Shown: in pieces, positions 49,735-64,000 of the stretch
Position numbering within the stretch: the stretch's first letter is position 1
Layout: every line of letters begins with the position of its first letter
Assembly (NCBI RefSeq): GCF_010731655.1
Contig: NZ_AP022619.1
Coordinates: 434,001-498,000 of the forward strand
DNA length: 64,000 nucleotides
Direction: 5' to 3'
Source of the DNA: Mycobacterium paraseoulense
GTDB taxonomy: Bacteria > Actinomycetota > Actinomycetes > Mycobacteriales > Mycobacteriaceae
Notes under the pieces: model-generated
The model's database searches: none
What the model saw: only the letters and a program-made list of their open reading frames with translations
Told to the model about the DNA's origin: nothing
Translations under genes and position numbers: made by a program

Positions 49735-52232
49735 TGCGGGTCCCCTACAGCTGGCTGCGGGAGGTCGTGAACGCCGGCGCGCCGGGCTGGGATGTCGCGC
49801 CCGGCGATCTCGAGCAGACGCTGGTGCGGATCGGCCACGAGGTGGAGGAGGTCGTCACCCTCGGCCCGGTCGACGGCCCGCTGACGGTGGGGCGGGTGAC
49901 CGCCATCGAGGAGCTCACCGGCTTCAAGAAGCCGATCCGCGCCTGCCGGGTCGACGTCGGCGACGGCAGGGACCGCGATATCGTCTGCGGCGCAACCAAT
50001 TTCGCCGTCGGTGAGCTGGTTATCGTGGCGCTGCCCGGCACCACGCTGCCCGGCGGATTCGCCATCACGGCACGCAAGACCTACGGCCGCGACTCCGACG
50101 GCATGATCTGCTCGGCGGCCGAGCTCGGTTTGGGCGCCGACCATTCCGGGATCCTGGTGCTGCCGCCCGGCACCGCCGAACCGGGCGCCGCCGGCGCCGC
50201 GGTGCTGGGACTCGACGACGTGGTCTTTCACCTGGCGATCACCCCCGACCGCGGCTACTGCATGTCGGTGCGCGGACTGGCCCGGGAGGTCGCCTGCGCC
50301 TACGGCCTCGACTTCGTCGACCCGGCGGACGTCAAGCCGCTGCCCGCCGCCGGCGAGGCCTGGCCCCTGACCGTCCAGCCCGAAACCGGGGTACGGCGGT
50401 TCGCCCTGCGCCCCGTGACCGGCATCGACCCCGCCGCGGTGTCGCCGTGGTGGCTGCAACGCCGGCTGCTGCTGGCCGGCATCCGCGCGACCTCCCCGGC
50501 GGTGGACGTCACCAACTACGTGATGCTCGAACTCGGCCACCCCATGCACGCACACGACTGCGACCGCATCTGCGGGGGCCTCGCCGTGCGGTTCGCCCGC
50601 CCCGGCGAGACCGTCGTCACCCTCGACGACGTCGAGCGCCGGCTCGATCCGGCCGACGTCCTCATCGTCGACGACCGCGCGACCGCGGCGATCGGCGGGG
50701 TGATGGGCGCGGCGAGCACCGAGGTGCGCGCAGACTCCACCGACGTGCTGCTGGAGGCCGCCGTCTGGGACCCCGCCGCCGTCTCGCGCACCCAGCGCCG
50801 GCTGCACCTGCCCAGCGAGGCCGCCCGGCGCTACGAGCGCGGGGTGGACCCGGCGATCTCGGTGGCCGCGCTGGACCGGTGCGCCGCGCTGCTCGTCGAC
50901 ATCGCCGGGGGAGCGGTGTCGGAGAAGCTGACCGATTGGCGGGGCGACCCGCCAGTCGGCAACTCGGCCGCCGACTGGTCGCTGCCGCCGATCCGGATCC
51001 CCGCCGACCTGCCCGACCGCGTCGCCGGGGTGGCCTATCCCCCGGGGACCACCGCGCGGCGCCTGGCGCAGATCGGGGCTGTGGTGAGCGAGGACGGCGC
51101 GGCATTGACGGTGACGCCGCCGAGCTGGCGGCCCGACCTGCTGCAGCCCGCCGACCTCGTCGAGGAGGTGCTGCGGCTGGAGGGGCTGGAGGCCATTCCG
51201 TCGGTGCTGCCCGCGGCGCCCGCGGGCCGGGGCCTCACCGCGGGGCAGAAGCGTCGCCGCGCCATCGGCAGATCGCTCGCCCAATCCGGATACGTCGAGA
51301 TCCTGCCGACGCCGTTCCTGCCCGCGGGCGTGTTCGACCTGTGGGGGTTGCCGGACGACGACCCGCGGCGCACCACCGCCCAGGTGCTCAATCCGCTGGA
51401 GGCCGACCGCCCGCATTTGGCCACCACGTTGCTGCCCGCGCTGCTGGAAGCCCTGGTGCGCAACGTGTCCCGCGGGCTGGTGGACGTCGCGCTGTACGCC
51501 CTGGCGCAGGTGGTGCAGCCGACCGAGGAGACCCGCGGCGTGCAGCCCATCCCCGTGCACCGCCGGCCGACCGACACCGAGATCGCGCAGCTGAACGCAT
51601 CGTTGCCGCGCCAGCCGCAGCACGTCGCGGCCGTCCTGGCGGGCCTGCGCGAACGCCGCGGCCCGTGGGGTCCCGGCCGCCGCGCCGAGGCCGCCGACGC
51701 GTTCGAAGCGGCGCGCATCATCGCCCGCGCCAGCGGGGTCGAGGTGAGCCTGCGGGCGGCCCAGCACCTGCCCTGGCACCCCGGCCGGTGCGCCGAGGTG
51801 CTCGTCGGGGAGACCGTCGTCGGCCACGCCGGGCAGCTGCACCCGGCCGTGATCGAGCGCTCCGGCCTGCCGAAGGACACCTGCGCCGTCGAACTCAACC
51901 TCGACGCGATCCCGATCGCGGTGGCGTTGCCGGCACCCAAGGTGTCGCCGTTCCCGGCCGTCTTCCAGGACCTCAGCCTGGTGGTGCCCGCGCACGTGCC
52001 GGCAAAGGCGGTGGCCGATGCCGTCCGGGAGGGCGCCGGCGAGCTGCTCGAAGACCTGCAACTGTTCGACGTCTTCACCGGCCCGCAGGTCGGCGAGGGC
52101 CGCAAGTCGCTGACGTTCGCGCTGCGCTTCCGCGCGCCGGACCGCACGCTGACCGAGGACGACGCCAGCGCGGCCCGCGACGCCGCGGTCCGCCGCGCCG
52201 CCGGGGCGGTCGGGGCGGAACTGCGCGCCTGA
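49734..52232 (+). CDS. pheT: Phenylalanyl-tRNA synthetase beta chain
   Basis: This 832-residue partner of PheS starts [20 protein letters not shown]. It has a tRNA-binding OB domain (about 40-160), B3/B4 editing domains that clear mischarged Tyr-tRNA (about 210-400), a B5 domain, a catalytic-like core and a C-terminal ferredoxin-fold anticodon-binding domain ([21 protein letters not shown]). The ATG overlaps the pheS stop by one base, so translation is coupled. In M. tuberculosis a PE_PGRS gene lies after pheT; here argC follows after 53 nt. Confidence 0.98.
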
Positions 52233-52259
52233 CACCGTCGGGAATGGATTTGCAAAGCA

Positions 52260-54591
<2,332 letters not shown>

Positions 54592-54594
<3 letters not shown>

Positions 54595-54669
54595 CACGCG
54601 CCGGCGACGATGCAGAACGCAGTGATGAGGTGGGGGCATCTCCCGCTGGCGGGGGAAGGCGGCGCAGAT
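54592..54669 (+). repeat. MIRU-like element at the argJ-argB junction
   Basis: It begins with the argJ stop (TGACACGCGCCGGCGACGAT), continues GCAGAACGCAGTGATGAGG and ends GGCGGCGCAGATG at the argB start. A CCCGC-TG-GCGGG hairpin lies in its middle. The TGA-to-ATG arrangement is the known MIRU layout. Confidence 0.65.
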
Positions 54670-55555
54670 GACCATCGACACCCACGCGCTGCCCACCGCG
54701 GTCAAGGCGCAGGTGCTGGCCGAGGCGCTGCCCTGGCTCAAGCAGCTCTACGGCAAGGTCGTCGTCATCAAGTACGGCGGCAACGCCATGACCGACGACA
54801 CGCTGCGGCACGCCTTCGCCGCCGACATGGCCTTCCTGCGCAACTGCGGCATCCACCCCGTCGTGGTGCACGGCGGCGGCCCGCAGATCACCGCCATGCT
54901 GCGGCGCCTGGGCATCGCGGGCGACTTCAAGGGCGGCTTCCGGGTCACCACGCCGGAAGTGCTCGACGTGGCGCGGATGGTGCTGTTCGGGCAGGTGGGC
55001 CGCGAACTGGTCAACCTGATCAACGCGCACGGGCCCTACGCCGTCGGGATCACCGGCGAGGACGCGCAGCTGTTCACCGCGGTGCGGCGCAGCGTCACCG
55101 TGGACGGCGTGGCCACCGACATCGGGCTGGTCGGCGACGTCGAGCGGGTCAACACCGCCGCGGTGCTGGATCTGATTGCGGCGGGCCGCATCCCGGTGGT
55201 GTCCACGCTCGCCCCGGACGCCGAGGGCGTGGTGCACAACATCAACGCCGACACCGCCGCGGCGGCGCTCGCCGAGGCGTTGCGGGCCGAAAAGCTGTTG
55301 ATGCTCACCGATGTCGAGGGCCTCTACACCAGCTGGCCGGACCGCGATTCGCTGGTCAGCGAAATCGACACCGCCACACTCTCGCAACTGCTACCCACGC
55401 TGGAGGCCGGCATGATCCCCAAGGTCGAGGCGTGCCTGCGGGCCGTGACGGCGGGCGTGCCGAGCGCGCACGTCATCGACGGCAGGGTCGAACACTGCGT
55501 GCTGGTCGAGCTTTTCACCGACGCGGGCACCGGCACCAAGGTGGTGAGCGCATGA
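54668..55555 (+). CDS. argB: Acetylglutamate kinase
   Basis: This is the second step of arginine synthesis, phosphorylating N-acetylglutamate. The 295 residues of the amino acid kinase fold contain [10 protein letters not shown] (phosphate-binding Lys), [26 protein letters not shown] and [13 protein letters not shown]. Arginine-inhibited members have an N-terminal helix such as the one seen here. The ATG ([15 protein letters not shown]) follows a MIRU-like element. The stop overlaps argD as ATGA. Confidence 0.97.
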   Translation: MTIDTHALPTAVKAQVLAEALPWLKQLYGKVVVIKYGGNAMTDDTLRHAFAADMAFLRNCGIHPVVVHGGGPQITAMLRRLGIAGDFKGGFRVTTPEVLDVARMVLFGQVGRELVNLINAHGPYAVGITGEDAQLFTAVRRSVTVDGVATDIGLVGDVERVNTAAVLDLIAAGRIPVVSTLAPDAEGVVHNINADTAAAALAEALRAEKLLMLTDVEGLYTSWPDRDSLVSEIDTATLSQLLPTLEAGMIPKVEACLRAVTAGVPSAHVIDGRVEHCVLVELFTDAGTGTKVVSA

Positions 55556-56733
55556 GCAACACCGAGGACCTCAAGCACCGCTGGGAAGCCGTGATGATGA
55601 ACAACTACGGCACCCCGCCGCTGGCCCTGGCCACCGGTGACGGCGCCGTGGTCACCGACGTGGACGGCAGCACGTACCTGGACCTGCTGGGCGGCATCGC
55701 CGTCAACGTCCTCGGCCATCGCCACCCCGCGGTCATCGAGGCCGTCACGCATCAGATGACCACGCTGGGCCACACCTCCAACCTGTATGCCAGCGAACCG
55801 GGTATCGCGCTGGCCGAAGAGCTGGTGGCGCTGCTCGGGGCGGACGCGCCGGCGCGGGTGTTCTTCTGCAACTCGGGAACCGAGGCCAACGAGGTGGCGT
55901 TCAAGCTGTCGCGGCTGACCGGGCGCACGAAACTGGTTGCGGCGCAGGGCGGTTTCCACGGCCGCACCATGGGCTCGCTCGCACTCACCGGTCAGCCCGG
56001 TAAGCAGGCGCCGTTCGAGCCGCTGCCGGGTTACGTCACGCACGTGCCCTACGGCGACGCCGACGCGCTGGCCGCCGCGGTCGACGACGCCACCGCCGCG
56101 GTGTTCCTCGAACCGATCATGGGGGAGGGCGGCGTCGTCGTCCCACCCGAGGGCTACCTGAGGGCCGCACGTGAGATCACCTCGCGGCACGGTGCGCTGC
56201 TGGTGCTCGACGAGGTGCAGACCGGAATGGGCCGCACCGGCGCCTTTTTCGCCCATCAGCACGACGGTGTCACCCCGGACGTCGTGACCATGGCCAAGGG
56301 ACTCGGCGGCGGGCTGCCCGTCGGCGCGTGCCTGGCCGTCGGGCCGGCGGCCGGGCTGATGACCCCCGGCCTGCACGGCAGCACCTTCGGCGGCAACCCG
56401 ATCTGCGCCGCGGCGGCGCGGGCGGTGCTGCGGGTGATCGCCGACGAGGACCTCGTCCGGCACGCCGAGGTGCTGGGCAAGTCGCTGCGCCACGGCATCG
56501 AGACGTTGAACCACCCGCTGGTCGACCACGTGCGCGGACGCGGGCTGCTGCAGGGCATGGCGCTGACCGCGCCGCGTGCCAAGGACGCCGAAATGGCCGC
56601 GCGCGACGCCGGATTCCTGGTCAACGCCGCCGCGCCCGACGTCATCCGGCTGGCCCCGCCGCTGATCGTCACCGAAGCCCAGCTCGACACCTTCGTCGCG
56701 GCCCTGCCCGGCATCCTCGACAAGGCCGCGGCA

Positions 56734-56736
<3 letters not shown>
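55552..56736 (+). CDS. argD: Acetylornithine aminotransferase
   Basis: This 394-residue class III PLP aminotransferase carries out the fourth step of the pathway and may also act on succinyl-diaminopimelate. It contains [18 protein letters not shown] (PLP phosphate contact), [28 protein letters not shown] (PLP Asp) and the Schiff-base Lys in [12 protein letters not shown]. The ATG at 55552 overlaps the argB stop by four bases. A MIRU-like element follows its stop. Confidence 0.97.
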
Positions 56737-58210
<1,474 letters not shown>

Positions 58211-58222
58211 GGAGATTGGTTC

Positions 58223-60846
<2,624 letters not shown>

Positions 60847-60884
60847 GATGACGCCGTTTACGCGCCGGTCAATTCCCGGCGGAC

Positions 60885-60890
60885 TAGACT
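60885..60890 (+). promoter_or_regulatory. Putative -10 box of the type III PKS gene
   Basis: TAGACT fits TANNNT. A start near 60897 would leave a leader of about 55 nt with GGGGTGGGA before the ATG at 60952. Confidence 0.35.
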
Positions 60891-60951
60891 TCCGGCTAGC
60901 GATGCGGCTGAACCTGTCAGGCCAAATTTTCGTCACCAAGGGGTGGGACCA

Positions 60952-62013
60952 ATGAGCGTCGTCGCGGGCGTATTCGGTGCGCTGCCGCCGTATCGGTACT
61001 CGCAGCGGGAGCTCACCGACTTCTTCGTCAGCATCCCGGAATTCGACGGCTACGAGGACATCGTCCGGCAGCTGCACGCCAGCGCCAAGGTCAACAGCCG
61101 GCACCTGGTGCTGCCGCTGGAGCGCTATCCCACCCTGACCGACTTCGGCGTGGCGAACCGGATCTTCATCGACAACGCCGTCGACCTGGGCTGCGAGGCG
61201 CTGTCGGGCGCGCTGGACGAGGCGGGCCTGCGCCCGCAGGACCTGGACGCGCTGATCACGACGACGGTCACCGGTCTCGCGGTGCCCTCGCTGGACGCCT
61301 GGATCGCGGGGCGGCTGGGGCTGCGCGACGACGTGCGCCGGGTGCCGCTGTTCGGCCTGGGCTGCGTGGCCGGGGCCGCCGGCGTGGCCCGGCTGAACGA
61401 CTACCTGCGGGGCGCACCGGACGCCGCCGCGGCCCTGATCTCGGTCGAGCTCTGCTCACTCACCTACCCGGGGTACAAGCCGTCGCTGCCCGGCCTGGTC
61501 GGCAGCGCGCTGTTCGCGGACGGGGCGGGCGCGGTGGTGGCCGTCGGGGAGCGCCGCGCCGAGCGGGTGGCCGCCCGCGGGCCCGCGATCCTGGACTCGC
61601 GCAGCACGCTGTATCCCGACTCGCTGCGCACCATGGGCTACGACGTCGGCGCGGCCGGATTCGAGCTGGTGCTGGCCAAGGACCTGGCTCAGGTGGTCGA
61701 GGAGCACATCGAGCGGGACGTGTCCGGGTTCCTCGGGGCGCACGGGCTCACGACGACCGACATCGGCGCCTGGGTCAGCCATCCCGGCGGCCCGAAGATC
61801 ATCGACGCGATCAACGCGAGCCTGAGCCTGGCGCCCGACGCGCTGGAGCTGACCTGGCGGTCGCTGGGCGAGATCGGCAACCTCTCGTCGGCCTCGGTGC
61901 TGCACGTGCTGCGGGACACCCTGGCCAAGCCGCCGCCCAGCGGAAGCCCCGGCCTGATGATCGCGATGGGTCCGGGATTCTGTTCCGAACTCGTACTGCT
62001 GCGCTGGCACTGA
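60952..62013 (+). CDS. pks10: Type III polyketide synthase (Pks10-like)
   Basis: This 353-residue chalcone-synthase-type enzyme condenses malonyl or methylmalonyl units onto a CoA starter without an acyl carrier protein. The catalytic triad is complete: Cys138 ([10 protein letters not shown]), His277 (SHPGGPK) and Asn310 ([10 protein letters not shown]), and [11 protein letters not shown] closes the protein. Length and residues match M. tuberculosis Pks10, which takes part in dimycocerosate-related lipid synthesis with Pks7 and Pks8. The ATG is at 60952. The modular PKS gene follows 85 nt downstream on the same strand. Confidence 0.95.
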   Translation: MSVVAGVFGALPPYRYSQRELTDFFVSIPEFDGYEDIVRQLHASAKVNSRHLVLPLERYPTLTDFGVANRIFIDNAVDLGCEALSGALDEAGLRPQDLDALITTTVTGLAVPSLDAWIAGRLGLRDDVRRVPLFGLGCVAGAAGVARLNDYLRGAPDAAAALISVELCSLTYPGYKPSLPGLVGSALFADGAGAVVAVGERRAERVAARGPAILDSRSTLYPDSLRTMGYDVGAAGFELVLAKDLAQVVEEHIERDVSGFLGAHGLTTTDIGAWVSHPGGPKIIDAINASLSLAPDALELTWRSLGEIGNLSSASVLHVLRDTLAKPPPSGSPGLMIAMGPGFCSELVLLRWH

Positions 62014-62098
62014 CATTCAAGGCGTTGCTTCTTGTGCCCCCCAGAGAATCAGTGATGGAACGGCGAACAATCCCGCGTCCCCGCCCAGGTCGCGCTTC

Positions 62099-64000
62099 AT
62101 GACCGGCACCTCCGAAGAACTCGTCAAGGCCCTCCGCGCGGCGCTGAAGGACAACGAGCGCCTGAAGCGGGAGGCCCGCGAATACCTCACCGCGGCAACC
62201 GAACCCGTCGCGGTGGTCGGGATGGCTTGCCGCTATCCGGGGGGTGTGGATTCCCCGGAAGCCCTGTGGCAGATGGTGGCCGATGGCCGCGACGTGGTGT
62301 CGGACTTCCCGGCGGACCGGGGCTGGAACCTGGCGGGCCTGTTCGATCCCGACCCCGACGCGGTGGGGAAGTCCTATGCCCGCTGCGGCGGCTTCCTGGC
62401 CGACGTGGCCGACTTCGACGCCGCGTTCTTCGGCATCGCGCCCAGCGAGGCGCTGGCGATGGACCCGCAGCAACGCCTGCTGTTGGAGGTGTCCTGGGAG
62501 GCGTTGGAGCGGGCCGGGATTGACCCCGCCGAGTTGCGCGGTTCGGCGACGGGCGTGTTCGCCGGAATCTTCCACGGCTCGTACGGCGGCCAGGGCCGGG
62601 TGCCGGGGCACCTGGAGCGCTACGGCTTGCGCGGGTCGACGTTGAGCGTGGCGTCGGGCAGGGTGGCCTATTCGCTGGGCCTTGAGGGCCCGGCCGTCTC
62701 GGTGGATACGGCGTGTTCCTCGTCGTTGGTGGCCCTGCACCTGGCGGCGCGGTCGCTGCGCGCCGGCGAGTGCGACCTGGCGCTGGCCGGCGGCGTGACG
62801 GTGATGGCCACCCCGGCGATGTTCATCGAGTTCAGCCGGCAGCGGGCGCTGGCCGCCGACGGGCGGTGCAAGGCCTACGCGGGTGCCGCCGACGGCACCG
62901 GCTTCTCCGAGGGCGTCGGCGTGCTGGTGCTGGAACGGCTGTCCGACGCGCGTCGGCTGGGCCATCACGTGCTGGCGCTGCTGCGCGGGTCGGCGGTCAA
63001 TCAGGACGGCGCCTCGAACGGGCTGGCGACGCCCAACGGACCCTCGCAGCAGCGGGTGATCCGGGCCGCGCTGGCCGACGCGCGGCTGAGCAGCGCGGAC
63101 GTGGACCTGGTGGAGGGTCACGGGACCGGCACCACCCTCGGGGATCCGATTGAGGCGCAAGCGGTTCTGGCGACCTACGGGCAGGACCGGCCGGCCGACC
63201 GGCCGCTGTGGCTGGGGTCGATCAAGTCCAACATGGGCCACACCTCGGCGGCGGCCGGCGCCGGCGGGGTGATCAAGATGGTGCAGGCGATCCGGCACGG
63301 GGTGATGCCGAAGACGTTGCACGTGGACGTGCCCACGCCACATGTGGATTGGTCGGCGGGCGCGGTGTCGCTGCTGACCGAGGCGCGGGAATGGCCCACG
63401 CAGGACCGGCCGCGTCGCGCCGGGGTGTCGTCGTTCGGGATCAGCGGCACCAATGCGCACGTCATCGTCGAGCAGCCCCCGCTGGAGGCCGAAAGCCCCG
63501 CGCCCGCAAGCGATGACGCGCCGGCGCCGTGGGTGCTGTCGGCCCGGTCGGCCGACGCGCTGGCCAATCAGGCGTCCCGGCTGCTGGCGCGGGTGACCGA
63601 CGACCCGGGCCTGCGGACGGTCGACGTGGCCTGGTCGCTGGTGTCGACGCGTTCACTGTTCGAGCACCGGGTCGTGCTGGTGGGCGGTGACCGCGAGCGC
63701 CTGCTGGCGGGGCTGGCCGAAGTGGCCGACGGCGCGCCGGGAGCGGGCGCGGTGGTGGGCCGGGCGCAACCGGTGGGCAAGACGGTGTTCGTATTCCCCG
63801 GCCAGGGCTCGCAATGGGTCGGCATGGGAGCCGAATTGCTGGACGGTTCAGTGATTTTCGCCGAACACCTGCAGCGCTGCGAAAAGGCGCTCGCCGAACA
63901 CGTGGACTGGTCGCTGGTCGACGTCATCCGCGGGACGCCCGGGGCGCCGGGGCTGGACCGGGTGGACGTGGTGCAGCCGGCCCTGTGGGCGGTCATGGTG
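62099..64000 (+). CDS. Type I modular polyketide synthase, N-terminal part (Pks7-like, partial)
   Basis: The frame is open from the ATG at 62099 to the right edge (634 codons, no stop). A charged N-terminal helix ([20 protein letters not shown]) looks like a docking coiled coil. A ketosynthase follows (about 35-460) with the complete triad Cys206 (VDTACSSS), His341 (EGHGTGT) and His381 (NMGHTSA). After a linker the acyltransferase begins ([17 protein letters not shown], about 565 on) and is cut before its GHSxG active site. The substrate and later domains cannot be seen. The position after pks10 suggests pks7. The KS should extend chains delivered by another protein. Confidence 0.93.
   Translation, partial: MTGTSEELVKALRAALKDNERLKREAREYLTAATEPVAVVGMACRYPGGVDSPEALWQMVADGRDVVSDFPADRGWNLAGLFDPDPDAVGKSYARCGGFLADVADFDAAFFGIAPSEALAMDPQQRLLLEVSWEALERAGIDPAELRGSATGVFAGIFHGSYGGQGRVPGHLERYGLRGSTLSVASGRVAYSLGLEGPAVSVDTACSSSLVALHLAARSLRAGECDLALAGGVTVMATPAMFIEFSRQRALAADGRCKAYAGAADGTGFSEGVGVLVLERLSDARRLGHHVLALLRGSAVNQDGASNGLATPNGPSQQRVIRAALADARLSSADVDLVEGHGTGTTLGDPIEAQAVLATYGQDRPADRPLWLGSIKSNMGHTSAAAGAGGVIKMVQAIRHGVMPKTLHVDVPTPHVDWSAGAVSLLTEAREWPTQDRPRRAGVSSFGISGTNAHVIVEQPPLEAESPAPASDDAPAPWVLSARSADALANQASRLLARVTDDPGLRTVDVAWSLVSTRSLFEHRVVLVGGDRERLLAGLAEVADGAPGAGAVVGRAQPVGKTVFVFPGQGSQWVGMGAELLDGSVIFAEHLQRCEKALAEHVDWSLVDVIRGTPGAPGLDRVDVVQPALWAVMV

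Overview
The window is from a slow-growing mycobacterium, most likely of or near the M. avium complex. The species is inferred; the genus is well supported. GC is very high, and gene order follows M. tuberculosis from about Rv1619 to Rv1661: cydABDC, an adenylate cyclase, pdtaR, polA, rpsA, coaE, uvrB, uvrA, lysX, infC-rpmI-rplT-tsnR, pheST, argCJBDFRGH and the start of a pks10/pks7 locus. The PE and PE_PGRS genes found at two junctions in M. tuberculosis are missing.

Layout. 1-6.2 kb: the end of a membrane protein, then cytochrome bd oxidase and its CydDC exporter on the minus strand. 6.2-9.9 kb: a DUF308 protein, a membrane adenylate cyclase, a CRP-like site beside a small secreted-type ORF, an unusual short tRNA with anticodon CAA, and pdtaR. 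10-17.8 kb: a thiolase/DUF35 pair under a KstR-like operator, polA, rpsA, coaE-GrpB and a small exported protein. 17.8-25.8 kb: an accessory island not present at this place in M. tuberculosis. It holds a minus-strand chain (FHA-ABC transporter, DUF402 protein, LigC-type ligase, LigD-type polymerase, frameshifted Fpg/Nei glycosylase) and a divergent Ser/Thr kinase. 26-37.4 kb: uvrB, an MFS transporter, a GT-C mannosyltransferase, a universal stress protein, an MBL hydrolase, uvrA and a second, PknH-like kinase. 37.4-43 kb: three membrane or hypothetical proteins and lysX. 43-52 kb: the infC operon with a structured leader, a DUF2236 protein, a second cyclase, a rhomboid-like protein and pheST. 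52-60.8 kb: the arginine operon, with MIRU-like elements at three junctions. 61-64 kb: a type III PKS and the first 634 codons of a type I PKS.

Themes. DNA repair is dense: polA, uvrA and uvrB (both with PafBC/RecA-NDp-type promoters), and the ligase-polymerase-glycosylase chain. cAMP signalling recurs: two cyclases, a cAMP-binding-type Usp and a CRP-like site. Start codons are often unusual: infC uses ATC, tsnR apparently CTG, the DUF402 gene perhaps ATC, and cydD has coding sequence upstream of its first standard start. Several genes have a TANNNT box 6-8 nt before the start codon, which suggests leaderless mRNAs.

All identifications come from reading motifs and remembered family features. 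No database search was run, and operator assignments are inferences from consensus matching.
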